Of a stretch of 32,992 nt of DNA, positions 1 through 8,272 are shown piece after piece; positions within the stretch are counted from its first letter, which is position 1, and the number at the start of each line of letters is the position of its first letter. Both the position numbers and the translations under genes were made by a program. The notes beneath the pieces are model-generated. The model made no database searches. It was not told the origin of the DNA and was given only the letters and a program-made list of their open reading frames with translations. Source of the stretch: Pseudomonadota bacterium (GTDB lineage Bacteria > Pseudomonadota > Alphaproteobacteria > Sphingomonadales > Sphingomonadaceae); the NCBI GenBank assembly GCA_023436615.1, contig JAEZIO010000081.1:1-32992 (forward strand), written 5' to 3'.

Positions 1-355
1 CGAACAGCGCATCGATGACGAGCGCCGAAGGGTCCGTGTTTTCCCCGAGCGCCTCGACAACACCGAACTGGGACCGAGCCCATTTCGCAGCATCGCTCTT
101 CGGCTCGCCGAGCGCCGCGACCCGCACGGGAATCCCGCGGGCGGCGAGATGCCGGGCCGCGACAAAGCCGTCGCCGCCGTTGTTCCCGGGTCCGCACAGC
201 ACCAGCGCCGGCAACGGGCCCGCGAACCGAAGCGCCCCCTCGGCGAGCGCCGCCCCCGCCCGCTCCATCAACGTCTCAACCGATGCGCCCGCGGCGATGG
301 CTGCTTCTTCGGCGGCGCGCATGGCTTGCGCAGTGAGGATCGGACGCCCCGGCAT
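1..355 (-). CDS. nnr: NAD(P)H-hydrate epimerase domain (YjeF_N), 5' part of gene, cut by window edge
   Basis: The minus strand from ATG at 355 stays open to base 1 (118 codons). It begins MPGRPILTAQAMRAAEEAA and contains the hallmark GPGNNGGDGFVAARHL, the glycine-rich substrate-binding motif of NAD(P)H-hydrate epimerases. The enzyme repairs hydrated NADH/NADPH by interconverting R and S epimers; in most bacteria it is fused to the ADP-dependent dehydratase (NnrD), which would lie beyond the edge. The start is 10 nt behind the ispE stop, so it is probably the distal gene of the same minus-strand operon. The family call is firm from the motif; the presence of the C-terminal dehydratase domain is only expected, not seen. 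Confidence 0.9.
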   Translation of the reverse strand, partial: MPGRPILTAQAMRAAEEAAIAAGASVETLMERAGAALAEGALRFAGPLPALVLCGPGNNGGDGFVAARHLAARGIPVRVAALGEPKSDAAKWARSQFGVVEALGENTDPSALVIDALF

Positions 356-365
356 AAGGCAGCCT

Positions 366-1175
366 TTAGCGCAGGCGCGTCGCCAGTCGCCACCATTCGC
401 GCGGAACACCCTCGGCGGCATGGTCGCGCGCGGCCTGATCCGAAAAAAGCGCGACGCAGGTCGCGCCGCTGCCCGACATCCGTACGCATTGCGCTCCGGG
501 CTGTGCGGACAGCCAGGCGATCACGCTCGCGATTTGCGGCGCAAGCGTAATTGCCGCCTGCTCGAGGTCGTTGCGGCCGTGCCGCCAGTCGGCAAGCGTC
601 CCCCGGTCGTAACCGTCCCACCGCGCGAAGACCTCGGCCGTAGGGAGCGTCTCCCGCGGATTCACGAGCAGGACCTGGGTGCCCGCAAGGTTGAGCTCCG
701 CGAGCTCGAGCTCGTCGCCACGGCCGCGCCCCTGCATCGTCGTCGAGTGCACGCATGCCGGAACGTCCGCTCCGAGCTCGGAGGCAATGGTCTCCAGGCG
801 CTCCATCGGCCAGTGGAGGTCCCACATTCTGTTGAGCAAACGAAGGACGGCGGCCGCATCGGCGGAGCCACCGCCAAGCCCCGCCGCGACCGGCAAGGTC
901 TTTTCGAGATGGATCGCCGCGCCTGCCCTGCTTCCGCTCGCGTCCTGAAACGCCTTAGCCGCACGGACGACGAGATTGTCCGCGCCGGCAAGCGCTTCGC
1001 CGAATTCTCCTGAGAGGCTGAGAGAGATCCCGTCCGCGAGGTCGGCGGCGACTGTGTCGCCATCTTCGCAAAAGGCGAAGACGGTTTCGATGTCGTGGTA
1101 ACCGTCCGCCCGCTTGCCGCGCACGTGAAGAGCCAGGTTGACCTTCGCGTACGCGGTCTCGCGATCATCGCTCAA
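366..1175 (-). CDS. ispE: 4-(cytidine 5'-diphospho)-2-C-methyl-D-erythritol kinase
   Basis: A 269-aa GHMP kinase, normal length for IspE. It phosphorylates the 2-hydroxyl of CDP-ME in the cytosolic MEP isoprenoid pathway. The N-terminal Lys11 (AYAKVNLALHV), His27 in RADGYHDI, the ATP-binding loop P95-V-A-A-GLGGGSADAA and the catalytic Asp137 of ELGADVP are visible, as is a C-terminal MSGSGATC glycine loop. Its ATG overlaps the stop of the upstream TPR gene by 4 nt (ATGA), which indicates translational coupling, and nnr follows after 10 nt. Nothing unusual in the sequence. Confidence 0.96.
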   Translation of the reverse strand: MSDDRETAYAKVNLALHVRGKRADGYHDIETVFAFCEDGDTVAADLADGISLSLSGEFGEALAGADNLVVRAAKAFQDASGSRAGAAIHLEKTLPVAAGLGGGSADAAAVLRLLNRMWDLHWPMERLETIASELGADVPACVHSTTMQGRGRGDELELAELNLAGTQVLLVNPRETLPTAEVFARWDGYDRGTLADWRHGRNDLEQAAITLAPQIASVIAWLSAQPGAQCVRMSGSGATCVALFSDQAARDHAAEGVPREWWRLATRLR

Positions 1176-2929
1176 CGCGCGGCCGTCGCCTGGGTCAGGC
1201 CGGACTCGATCTTCGCCTTGATGCGCGCGCTGTCGTCAGCTTCAGCCGTGGCAAGCGCTGCCTGCCAGGCAAAGCGCGCTTCGAAGCGGCGACCGGCGGC
1301 AAAGAGCGCGTCGCCCAGATGCTCCTGGATCTCTGCCTGCGCGGGATCGCCAATGGCCGCCCGCTGAAGCACCTCGATCGATTCGTCGATTCGACCGCGC
1401 TTGTACAGCGCCCAGCCGAGCGAATCCGTGATCGAAGCATCGTCGGGCGCAAGCTCGCTTGCCTTACGGATCATCGCCTCGGCCGAATCGAGGTCCTCGC
1501 CATGCTCGAGCTTCGCGTAGCCGAGAAAATTCAGGATCAACGGCTCGTTCGGTGCCAGCGTCGTCGCCCTCGAAAGCACCGCCTTCGCTTCAGGCCAACG
1601 CCCCGCCGTTTCGAGCGCGCTCGCCTGAAGAAGCAGCACCGGCCACACCCGCGTCGTGCCTGCCTTGGTGAAACGATCGACCGCCTGCGCGTAGGCCGCA
1701 GCGGACTCGGCGTGGCGGTCCAGCTCGCCAAGGACGTCCCCGAGCCGGGCATAGTCGTCGCCGGTCGCGCCGGGTCGGTTCACGGCGGCCTGCGCCAGCG
1801 CGAGAGCCTCGGAAAAGCGCTTGGCATCGATCAGCGCGCGAGCCTGGGCGTCGACCGCCTCGGGCTTCAGGGGATCGTCCGCCGAAACCGAGGCCAAGGC
1901 ATTCAGGGCATCGGCGAGACGACCGTCGTCGGCCAGCAGATTGCCCAGGACAATCGCTGCGGAGCTGCTGTCCGGCGCTGAGAATCGAGCGATCTGCGCG
2001 ATGTTCGCGGGCGTCGCCGTCGAGCTTTCCTGCGACCGCCGCATTTCGAGCGCGAGCGCGATCAGCTGCTCCGAAAAAGCTTCGGCGGAGCTGTCGATCA
2101 TCAACCGCTTCAGCCGTCCTTGCTCCAGGGCCTGCCGGATTGCTGTCGTATCTCCCGAGATGCCCTCGAGCATCGCCAGCGCGCGCGGCCTGTCCCCCGC
2201 GGCCGCGAAGCCGCCGGCGAGCGCCAGCCGAACGCGATATTCGCGAGGCCCGGCAACACCGATCGCGCGCCGCGCATAAGGTTCTGCCTCGGTCGTTCTT
2301 CCAAGCTTGAGGAGGATCAACGCGCTCTGCTCGTCCACGAACGGCGCCAGAGCACTGGTCCGCGGAACTGCCGCAAAGGCCGCCAGCGCTTCGCCGGCGT
2401 TTCGGCGCTCCGCGGCATTCCACCCGCGGATGAGCGGCTCCCAGAAACCCAGGTCGGCTCCGCCCGCGGCGCCGCCGAGCAGGCGAATCGCTTCGGCATC
2501 GTTGCCGCGTCGAAGGGCGTCCGCGACGAGCAGGAGCTTCGAGTTCACCGACAACTGGGTGGCTGGCAATTGTCGGATGAGCTGAAGCGCGAGCTTCGTG
2601 TCGCCGGCGCTGATCGCCTCGGAAACCGCGCGCTGGCGAAGGTCGGTATCGTTAGAGCTCGAAGCGAGCCGCGCATAAATGCCCGCGGCCTCGGCATGAT
2701 TGCCGCTGATCGCGGCCGCCCGTGCAGCGACATAAGCGCTCGCCGGGTCGCTCGGGACGGTCGCAACCCGCGCCACGGCCGGAGAGCCCGCCGCCAGGGC
2801 GATCAATAGCGCGAGAGTGCTACATGTTCGGATAATTCGGGCCTCCGCCGCCTTCGGGCACGACCCAGTTGATGTTCTGGGTCGGGTCCTTGATGTCGCA
2901 GGTTTTGCAATGGACGCAATTCTGGGCAT
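1172..2929 (-). CDS. Tetratricopeptide-repeat protein, probably exported
   Basis: An Ala-rich helical-repeat protein of up to 585 aa. The C-terminal half carries clear TPR units, for example LNFLGYAKLEHGEDLDSAEA and DSLGWALYKRGRIDESIEVL. The hydrophobic stretch TLALLIALAAGSPAVARVA looks like a signal peptide, but from the ATG at 2929 it starts only at about residue 38, and that extension overlaps the 3' end of the ETF-QO gene. The real start is probably nearer 2836, where no ATG, GTG or TTG exists in frame between the GGAGG-like sequence and the signal; an ATT at 2836 has ideal spacing, and a TTG lies a little further in. Function is unknown; TPRs suggest a scaffold for protein contacts. The downstream ispE start overlaps its stop. 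The 5' coordinate is uncertain. Confidence 0.8.
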   Translation of the reverse strand: MPRIASIAKPATSRTRPRTSTGSCPKAAEARIIRTCSTLALLIALAAGSPAVARVATVPSDPASAYVAARAAAISGNHAEAAGIYARLASSSNDTDLRQRAVSEAISAGDTKLALQLIRQLPATQLSVNSKLLLVADALRRGNDAEAIRLLGGAAGGADLGFWEPLIRGWNAAERRNAGEALAAFAAVPRTSALAPFVDEQSALILLKLGRTTEAEPYARRAIGVAGPREYRVRLALAGGFAAAGDRPRALAMLEGISGDTTAIRQALEQGRLKRLMIDSSAEAFSEQLIALALEMRRSQESSTATPANIAQIARFSAPDSSSAAIVLGNLLADDGRLADALNALASVSADDPLKPEAVDAQARALIDAKRFSEALALAQAAVNRPGATGDDYARLGDVLGELDRHAESAAAYAQAVDRFTKAGTTRVWPVLLLQASALETAGRWPEAKAVLSRATTLAPNEPLILNFLGYAKLEHGEDLDSAEAMIRKASELAPDDASITDSLGWALYKRGRIDESIEVLQRAAIGDPAQAEIQEHLGDALFAAGRRFEARFAWQAALATAEADDSARIKAKIESGLTQATAAR

Positions 2930-4469
2930 TGATTTGCAAGCGCGCCTTCCCGCCCTGCTCGACGAACTCGTAAACGCCCGCCGGACAATATCGCTGCTCC
3001 GGCCCGCCGTAGTCCGCGAGGTTCACCTCGACCGGTATGGCGGCATCCTTGAGCGTCAGATGAACCGGCTGGTTCTCTTCGTGGTTCGTGTTGGACACGA
3101 AAACCGACGACAAGCGATCGAAGGTGATCACCCCGTCCGGCTTCGGATAGTCGATCGGCCGAACCGCGTCCTTGCGCCTTAGCGTCTGGTGGTCACCGTG
3201 ACGGTGCCGCAGAGTCCACGGCATGCGAATGCCGAGGTGCGCAAGCCACATGTCCAAGCCGGCGTAGAGCGTCCCGGCAAAGCCGCCCCAGCGCGACACC
3301 GCCGGCTGCGCGTTGCGGACGGTTTTCAGCTCCTTCGCGATCCAGCTCGAATGGAGCGCTTTGGGATAGGCGTCGAGCCGATCGCCGCTCTTGTCGGCGG
3401 AGATGGCTTCGAACGCGGCTTCTGCGGCCAGCATTGCCGATTTCATCGCCGTGTGGGTGCCCTTGATTCGCGGCACGTTCACGAAGCCCGCCGAACAGCC
3501 GATCAGCGCTCCGCCGGGGAACACCAACTCCGGAATCGCCTGGTACCCGCCTTCATTGATCGCTCTCGCGCCGTAGGACACGCGGCGTCCGCCCTCGATC
3601 TCGGCGCGAATCGCCGGATGGGTCTTCCAGCGCTGGAATTCCTCGAACGGTGAAAGATAGGGATTCTCGTAATCGAGAGCGACGACGAAGCCCAGCGCGA
3701 CCTGTCCGTGCTCCTGGTGATAGAGGAAGCCCCCGCCCCACGCGTCGTCTAGCGGCCAGCCTTGCGTGTGAATCACTCGCCCGGGCTTATGTTTCTCCGC
3801 AGGAACGTCCCATAACTCCTTGACCCCAAGGCCATAAACCTGCGGACCGCTCTGCTTGCGCAGATCGAATATGCGAGTCAGTTCTTTCGTCAGGTGACCG
3901 CGAGCGCCCTCGGCGAAAAAGGTGTAGCGCGCGTGCAGCTCAATCCCCGGCTGGTAATCCGGACGATGACTGCCGTCGCGTGCGACCCCCATGTCGCCGG
4001 TTGCAACACCCTTTACCGAGCCATCGTCGCTGAACAGGATCTCGGCGGCGGCGAAGCCGGGGAATATCTCGACTCCGAGCTCTTCCGCCTGCCCGGCAAG
4101 CCAGCGGCAGAGATTGCCGAGGCTCAACGTGTACGTGCCCTTGTTGTGCATGAACGGGGGCAGCAACAGGTGCGGCATCGCCCACTTGCGGGCCTTGGTC
4201 AGGATCCAGTGATGGTTCTCCGTCACGGGCACGGTCAGCGGAGCGCGCTTGTCCTTCCAGTCGGGGATGAGCTCGTCGAGCGCACGGGGGTCGACGACCG
4301 CTCCCGACAGGATGTGCGCGCCGACCTCGCTCCCCTTTTCGAGTACGCAGACGGCGATTTCGCGGCCGGCGTCGGCGGCGAGCTGCTTGAGACGAATTGC
4401 CGCCGCAAGCCCCGCCGGCCCCGCTCCGACGATCACCACGTCGTACTGCATCGACTCCCGTTCGCTCAC
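2820..4469 (-). CDS. Electron transfer flavoprotein-ubiquinone oxidoreductase
   Basis: A 549-aa ETF-QO passing electrons from reduced ETF (fatty-acid and amino-acid oxidation) to ubiquinone at the inner membrane. The N-terminal FAD Rossmann motif VIVGAGPAGLAAAIRLKQ follows at about residue 10. The C-terminus holds the 4Fe-4S ligands: a Cys in RYCPAGVYEF and three in NCVHCKTCD, followed by the family-typical DIKDPTQNINW. The GTG at 4469 is preferred over the longer ATG at 4565 because AGGAGAG sits just upstream and the FAD motif then lies at the expected distance; an ATG at 4451 is also possible. It is divergent from the glycosylase-like gene, with 95 bp between the starts. The stop lies inside the 5' part of the TPR reading frame. 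Confidence 0.95.
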   Translation of the reverse strand: MSERESMQYDVVIVGAGPAGLAAAIRLKQLAADAGREIAVCVLEKGSEVGAHILSGAVVDPRALDELIPDWKDKRAPLTVPVTENHHWILTKARKWAMPHLLLPPFMHNKGTYTLSLGNLCRWLAGQAEELGVEIFPGFAAAEILFSDDGSVKGVATGDMGVARDGSHRPDYQPGIELHARYTFFAEGARGHLTKELTRIFDLRKQSGPQVYGLGVKELWDVPAEKHKPGRVIHTQGWPLDDAWGGGFLYHQEHGQVALGFVVALDYENPYLSPFEEFQRWKTHPAIRAEIEGGRRVSYGARAINEGGYQAIPELVFPGGALIGCSAGFVNVPRIKGTHTAMKSAMLAAEAAFEAISADKSGDRLDAYPKALHSSWIAKELKTVRNAQPAVSRWGGFAGTLYAGLDMWLAHLGIRMPWTLRHRHGDHQTLRRKDAVRPIDYPKPDGVITFDRLSSVFVSNTNHEENQPVHLTLKDAAIPVEVNLADYGGPEQRYCPAGVYEFVEQGGKARLQINAQNCVHCKTCDIKDPTQNINWVVPEGGGGPNYPNM

Positions 4470-4564
4470 ATTCTCTCCTCTTGGCGCGCTTGCGGGGCGT
4501 TTCGGCTCTCTATGGCGCAGCGAATTCCTTGACGCCACCGCCAATGGTGGAGGAGACTCGGCCA
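4470..4564. promoter_or_regulatory. Divergent intergenic region with ribosome-binding sites for both flanking genes
   Basis: These 95 bp separate the divergent ETF-QO (minus) and glycosylase-like (plus) starts and must contain the promoters for both directions. Ribosome-binding sequences can be seen at each end (GGAGAG before the GTG at 4469, GGAGGAG before the ATG at 4565). No confident -35/-10 pair was identified by eye. Confidence 0.4.
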
Positions 4565-5266
4565 ATGGGTGGGCCCGGCGTCGCGATGGACAAACGCGAA
4601 GCCGCCAACGCGTTGCGTTGGTGGCTGGAGATGGGCGTCGACGTCGCGACCCAGGAAAATCCTCGCAACTGGCTGGAACGCGCGCCGCCGATGCCGGCGC
4701 CGGTCCGTGAGCCCGCCGCCACAGCTCCCCCTTCCGACTCGCTCGACATGTTCCGCGAATGGCTCGTCACGAGCTCCGATGCTCCTTTGGCATCGCCCGG
4801 CGCGCGAGCGGTTCGCCCTCACGGCGCAGAGGCTGCCGAAGTCATGCTCCTGTCCGAAGCGCCGACGCGCGACGAGCTCGCGGCAGGGCTGCCGATCGGC
4901 GGCGATGCGGCTGTGCTGATGGAACGCATGTTGGCCGCCATCGGCATGGCCGGAAAGGCGTACAGCGCCAACCTTGCCTGCTTCCATTCGCCGGGAACGC
5001 GCCTGACGGAGCAACAGCTCGAGGCCTGCGCGACCGCCGCTCGCCAGCACGTTGCGCTGGCCCGGCCGCGCCGGTTGCTGCTGCTCGGAGACATTCCCTG
5101 CCGCGCACTGCTCGGCAAGCCGCTTCTCCAGGCGCGCGGCCACATTCACAAAATCGAAGGCGTTCGGACGGTAGCGACATTCCATCCGCGCCAGTTGCTC
5201 AAGCGACCGTCGGACAAGGCGCTCGCGTGGAAAGATCTGTTGTTGCTGACCGAGGAGACGCCGTGA
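4565..5266 (+). CDS. Uracil-DNA glycosylase family 4-like protein with an incomplete Fe-S ligand set
   Basis: The 233-aa protein has the family-4/5 UDG layout. LLSEAPTRDE (residues 95-104) aligns with GEAPGxxED, and LPIGGDAAVLMERML with the PFVGxxGxLLDxML loop. Cys139 in NLACFHSPG and Cys155 in LEACATAAR match the third and fourth Fe-S cysteines, and ATFHPRQLLKRP matches the catalytic HP segment. The first two cysteines, expected around residues 70-75, are absent (SSDAPL). Such enzymes excise uracil from DNA; here that activity is uncertain. The ATG at 4565 is chosen for its GGAGGAG 9-10 nt upstream. Its stop overlaps the GTG of the transglycosylase, so the two are co-translated. Confidence 0.75.
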   Translation: MGGPGVAMDKREAANALRWWLEMGVDVATQENPRNWLERAPPMPAPVREPAATAPPSDSLDMFREWLVTSSDAPLASPGARAVRPHGAEAAEVMLLSEAPTRDELAAGLPIGGDAAVLMERMLAAIGMAGKAYSANLACFHSPGTRLTEQQLEACATAARQHVALARPRRLLLLGDIPCRALLGKPLLQARGHIHKIEGVRTVATFHPRQLLKRPSDKALAWKDLLLLTEETP

Positions 5267-6996
5267 CCATTTTCGTTCTTGGAATTGCCGCCGCAGTTTC
5301 CGCTGCAGGGCAACCCGCGAACGACCCGCTTGCCCCGTTGCCGCATGCGCAGCCTCCCGTCGCCAACACTCCGCAAGCGCCGCCCGCGCAGGCTGGAGTC
5401 GCAGCCCCCGTTGCGAAGCCGATCGTGGTGCCGCAAGACTGGCGCGGCGTCTTCAACGCGATCCGCGCCCGCGACTGGACAGGCGCCCAGGCTGGTATCG
5501 CGGCGCTACCGCCAGGCATTCTCACGCCGGTCGCGAAAGCCGAGCTTTATACCGCCAAAGGCTCGCCGACGGTCGAATTGCCAAGGCTGCAGGCGCTTCT
5601 CGCCGAGGCTCCCGACCTGCCCGACGCTGACCAGATCGCACGACTGGCCGCCACGCGCGGAGCGACGAGCGTGCCGCTCGTAATCCCGCAGCGGCCAGTC
5701 ATCACCTTTGCTTCTGCCCCGCGCCGCTATCGAGCGAAGCCGGTGAGCGGCGAGCCGATTGCAGACGCCTTGCGGTCGCAGCTCGACACCTTCGTGAAAG
5801 CAGACGACGCCGCCAACGCGGAAGCGACCTTCCTTGCCCAGGCGCCCTATTTGTCGGCTGATGCGCGTGCGGAAGCCGCGCAGCGCATCGCCTGGGCATA
5901 TTATTCGAGCGGCCGCGACTTCGACGCCAGGCGGGTGGCGGATTATTGGCGCGCCGGCGCCGGGGGCGAGTGGAGGTCGCAGGCGGCCTGGGTATCGGGC
6001 CTTGCGTCCTGGCGGCTCGGCGACTGCAATTCCGCCGCGACCGCGTTCCGCGAAGTCGGGGCCACCGCGACGCAGCGCGAGCTTTCGGCCGGCGGCTATT
6101 ATTGGGCCGCCCGCGCGGAACAGGCGTGCCGGCGGCCGCAGGCGGTCCAGCCCCTGCTGAAGGCCGCCGCGTCCTCACCCGAAAGTTTCTACGGCCTGAT
6201 CGCGCGCGAGACCCTGGGCACCACGACGAAGATCCGGCCGGCGGCTCCGGTTTCGACCGCCGCGGTGGAACGAATTCCGAACGTCCGCCGCGCCCGCGAA
6301 CTTGCCGCGATCGGGGAAACCGCGCTCGCCGAAGAAATGCTGCGCCACCAGGCCCGCATCGGCTCGCCCGCGGACCATGTCGCGTTGCTGGAAGTCGCGA
6401 AGCAGCTCAACCTCGCCGGCGCGCAGTTCTGGCTGGCGACGAACGGCCAGCGCGGAGTCCGTGTCGACGCCGCGCACCGCTATCCCCGCCCGGCCTGGAC
6501 TCCGATCCGCGGCTGGCGCGTCGATCCCGCGCTCGCCTTCGCCCACATCGCGCAGGAATCCAATTTCAGGGCGGGAGCGGTGAGCCCCGCCGGCGCGGTG
6601 GGACTGATGCAGGTGATGCCTGCGACGGCCTCGTCGATCGCCGCCTCCAATGGGCTCGGATATTCGCTTTCCAACCTGTTCGACCCCACGCTGAATCTGG
6701 AGTTCGGGCAGAGCTTCATCGAGCGAATGCGCAACTCGGCCTACACGGGCGGCCAGCTTCCGAAGGTCATCGCGTCGTACAACGCCGGGCCGCTGCCCGT
6801 CGGCCGCTGGGCGGCTATTCCCGACAAGGGTGACCCAATCCTGTGGATCGAGAGCATCCCTTATTGGGAGACGCGTTACTACGTGCCCGCGGTCCTCAGG
6901 AACCTCTGGGTTTACGAGGGGCTCGACGGCGCAGGTCAGAAGTCGCTCAAGGCGCTGGCCCAGCACCGCTGGCCGGCACTGCTGGCTTCCCGATAG
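5263..6996 (+). CDS. Soluble lytic murein transglycosylase (SLT family), periplasmic
   Basis: A 577-aa protein with an N-terminal hydrophobic export segment (MTIFVLGIAAAVSAAG), a Pro/Ala-rich linker, a long helical-repeat region and a C-terminal SLT domain. The catalytic Glu is Glu432 in IAQESNF, followed by GAVGLMQVMPATA and the ASYNAGP motif, all diagnostic of family 1 lytic transglycosylases that cleave peptidoglycan to 1,6-anhydromuropeptides. Architecture resembles Slt70. The start is GTG at 5263, preceded by GAGGAG and overlapping the previous stop (GTGA). The same frame is open back to 4759, but that stretch overlaps the glycosylase-like gene. A decayed copy of its last ~130 bp occurs at 8111-8243. 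Confidence 0.92.
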   Translation: MTIFVLGIAAAVSAAGQPANDPLAPLPHAQPPVANTPQAPPAQAGVAAPVAKPIVVPQDWRGVFNAIRARDWTGAQAGIAALPPGILTPVAKAELYTAKGSPTVELPRLQALLAEAPDLPDADQIARLAATRGATSVPLVIPQRPVITFASAPRRYRAKPVSGEPIADALRSQLDTFVKADDAANAEATFLAQAPYLSADARAEAAQRIAWAYYSSGRDFDARRVADYWRAGAGGEWRSQAAWVSGLASWRLGDCNSAATAFREVGATATQRELSAGGYYWAARAEQACRRPQAVQPLLKAAASSPESFYGLIARETLGTTTKIRPAAPVSTAAVERIPNVRRARELAAIGETALAEEMLRHQARIGSPADHVALLEVAKQLNLAGAQFWLATNGQRGVRVDAAHRYPRPAWTPIRGWRVDPALAFAHIAQESNFRAGAVSPAGAVGLMQVMPATASSIAASNGLGYSLSNLFDPTLNLEFGQSFIERMRNSAYTGGQLPKVIASYNAGPLPVGRWAAIPDKGDPILWIESIPYWETRYYVPAVLRNLWVYEGLDGAGQKSLKALAQHRWPALLASR

Positions 6997-7101
6997 CTGC
7001 AAGCAGTCTCGCGCTTATTGAAAACAGACTTTTGCCGACATGAGTTTGAGGGTGTGTCGTAAGCGTTTCTTTTGAACTGAGGATTGTTTAGGCCGCGACC
7101 G

Positions 7102-8082
7102 ATGGTTCGCCAATACTTCAGACAAAAGCGCGCGCTCGTGACGGGCGGCGCGGGTTTCCTTGGGTCTCACTTGTGTGAGCGCCTCATCGATGCGGGCCAA
7201 GAGGTCCTCTGCGTCGATAACCTGTTCACCGGCACCCGCAGGAATATCGCGCATCTGCTCAACAACCCGGCGTTCGAGTTCATGCGCCACGACATCACCT
7301 TCCCCCTCTTCGTGGAAGTGGATGAGATCTATAATCTCGCCTGTCCGGCATCGCCGGTCCATTATCAGCACGACCCGATACAGACCACGAAGACGAGCGT
7401 TCACGGAGCGATCAATATGCTCGGCCTCGCCAAGAGGCTGAACGTCCCCATCCTCCAGGCCTCGACGAGCGAGGTCTATGGCGACCCTAGCGTCCATCCC
7501 CAGCCAGAGGATTATTGGGGGCACGTGAACCCGATCGGGAGCCGAAGCTGCTACGATGAGGGGAAACGGTGCGCCGAGACGCTCTTCTTTGATTATCACC
7601 GCCAGCTCAACCTGAAGATCAAAGTCGCGAGGATTTTCAATACCTACGGACCGCGGATGCACCCGAACGACGGGCGAGTAGTGTCGAACTTCATCGTGCA
7701 CGCGCTCCAGGGCATTCCGATCACCATCTACGGCGACGGCAGCCAGACGCGCAGTTTCTGCTACGTCGAGGATACGATCGACGGCCTACTCCTGCTGATG
7801 AGGTCTCCGGACCGGGTCACGGGGCCGATCAATATCGGCAATCCGCGGGAAATGACGGTAAAGGAGCTTGCGAAAGAGATCATCGAAATGACGGGATCCA
7901 ACTCTGAGTTGGAGATTTGCGATCTTCCCGCGGACGATCCGAAACAGCGCCAGCCTGACATCAGGCGCGCCCGCGACGTGCTGGGCTGGGAACCGAAGAC
8001 AAGCTTGAGCGACGGCCTGAGCAGGACGATCGAATATTTCCGGAATTTGCTGAGCAGCGAGACGGAAAAAGTCACTGCCTAA
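7102..8082 (+). CDS. UDP-glucuronate decarboxylase (UDP-xylose synthase), extended SDR
   Basis: A 326-aa extended short-chain dehydrogenase converting UDP-glucuronate to UDP-xylose through a 4-keto intermediate, supplying xylose units for surface glycans. It shows the NAD loop TGGAGFLGSHL (residues 14-24), NLACPASPVHYQ, the catalytic STSEVYGDP, Tyr151 and Lys155 in SCYDEGKRCAE, and ARIFNTYGPRM, all typical of UXS. The ATG at 7102 is used; a TTG at 7084 would add six residues. It stands alone between the transglycosylase and a decayed transglycosylase 3' fragment, suggesting insertion as a cassette. Role in the distant polysaccharide locus is plausible but unproven. Confidence 0.93.
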   Translation: MVRQYFRQKRALVTGGAGFLGSHLCERLIDAGQEVLCVDNLFTGTRRNIAHLLNNPAFEFMRHDITFPLFVEVDEIYNLACPASPVHYQHDPIQTTKTSVHGAINMLGLAKRLNVPILQASTSEVYGDPSVHPQPEDYWGHVNPIGSRSCYDEGKRCAETLFFDYHRQLNLKIKVARIFNTYGPRMHPNDGRVVSNFIVHALQGIPITIYGDGSQTRSFCYVEDTIDGLLLLMRSPDRVTGPINIGNPREMTVKELAKEIIEMTGSNSELEICDLPADDPKQRQPDIRRARDVLGWEPKTSLSDGLSRTIEYFRNLLSSETEKVTA

Positions 8083-8110
8083 CCACGTATTCGCGTGTCG
8101 GTTTTCACGA

Positions 8111-8243
8111 TTTCGGAAGACACGTAATAGCGGCCCGCGGTCTCAACGAAGGTCTGGGTTTATGAGGGACTCGCGAACCACGGCACGCCATCGCTCATCG
8201 CGATCGCGCAATATCGCTGGCCCCTATGCTGGAACGTCGCTAG
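8111..8243 (+). pseudogene. Decayed 3' fragment of a lytic transglycosylase gene
   Basis: This stretch aligns with the last ~135 bp of the transglycosylase gene (6862-6996). The best block, 8153-8173 against 6905-6925, matches at 19 of 21 bases. In frame it reads PAVSTKVWVYEGL and IAQYRWP against PAVLRNLWVYEGL and LAQHRWP in the intact gene. Just upstream it has stop codons (TAA TAG) where the intact gene has two Tyr codons, and there are 1-nt shifts on both sides. It has no start and cannot be functional. It comes from a diverged homologue or an old partial duplication and flanks the decarboxylase gene. Confidence 0.75.
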
Positions 8244-8272
8244 TCGAGGCCTAACCCTTGGGCGGTTGTTTC

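Noticed and set aside
15..1013. Long plus-strand frame opposite ispE and nnr
   Set aside because: Antisense shadow of two well-recognised genes; Arg/Pro/Ala-rich with no motif.
1590..2423. Large minus-strand frame inside the TPR gene
   Set aside because: Overlapping frame of a gene with clear TPR units; arginine-rich, typical of high-GC shadow frames.
4759..5262. Open frame extending the transglycosylase 168 codons upstream
   Set aside because: It overlaps the glycosylase-like gene in another frame, is Arg/Ala-rich without domain signals, and the signal peptide plus ribosome-binding site place the start at GTG 5263.
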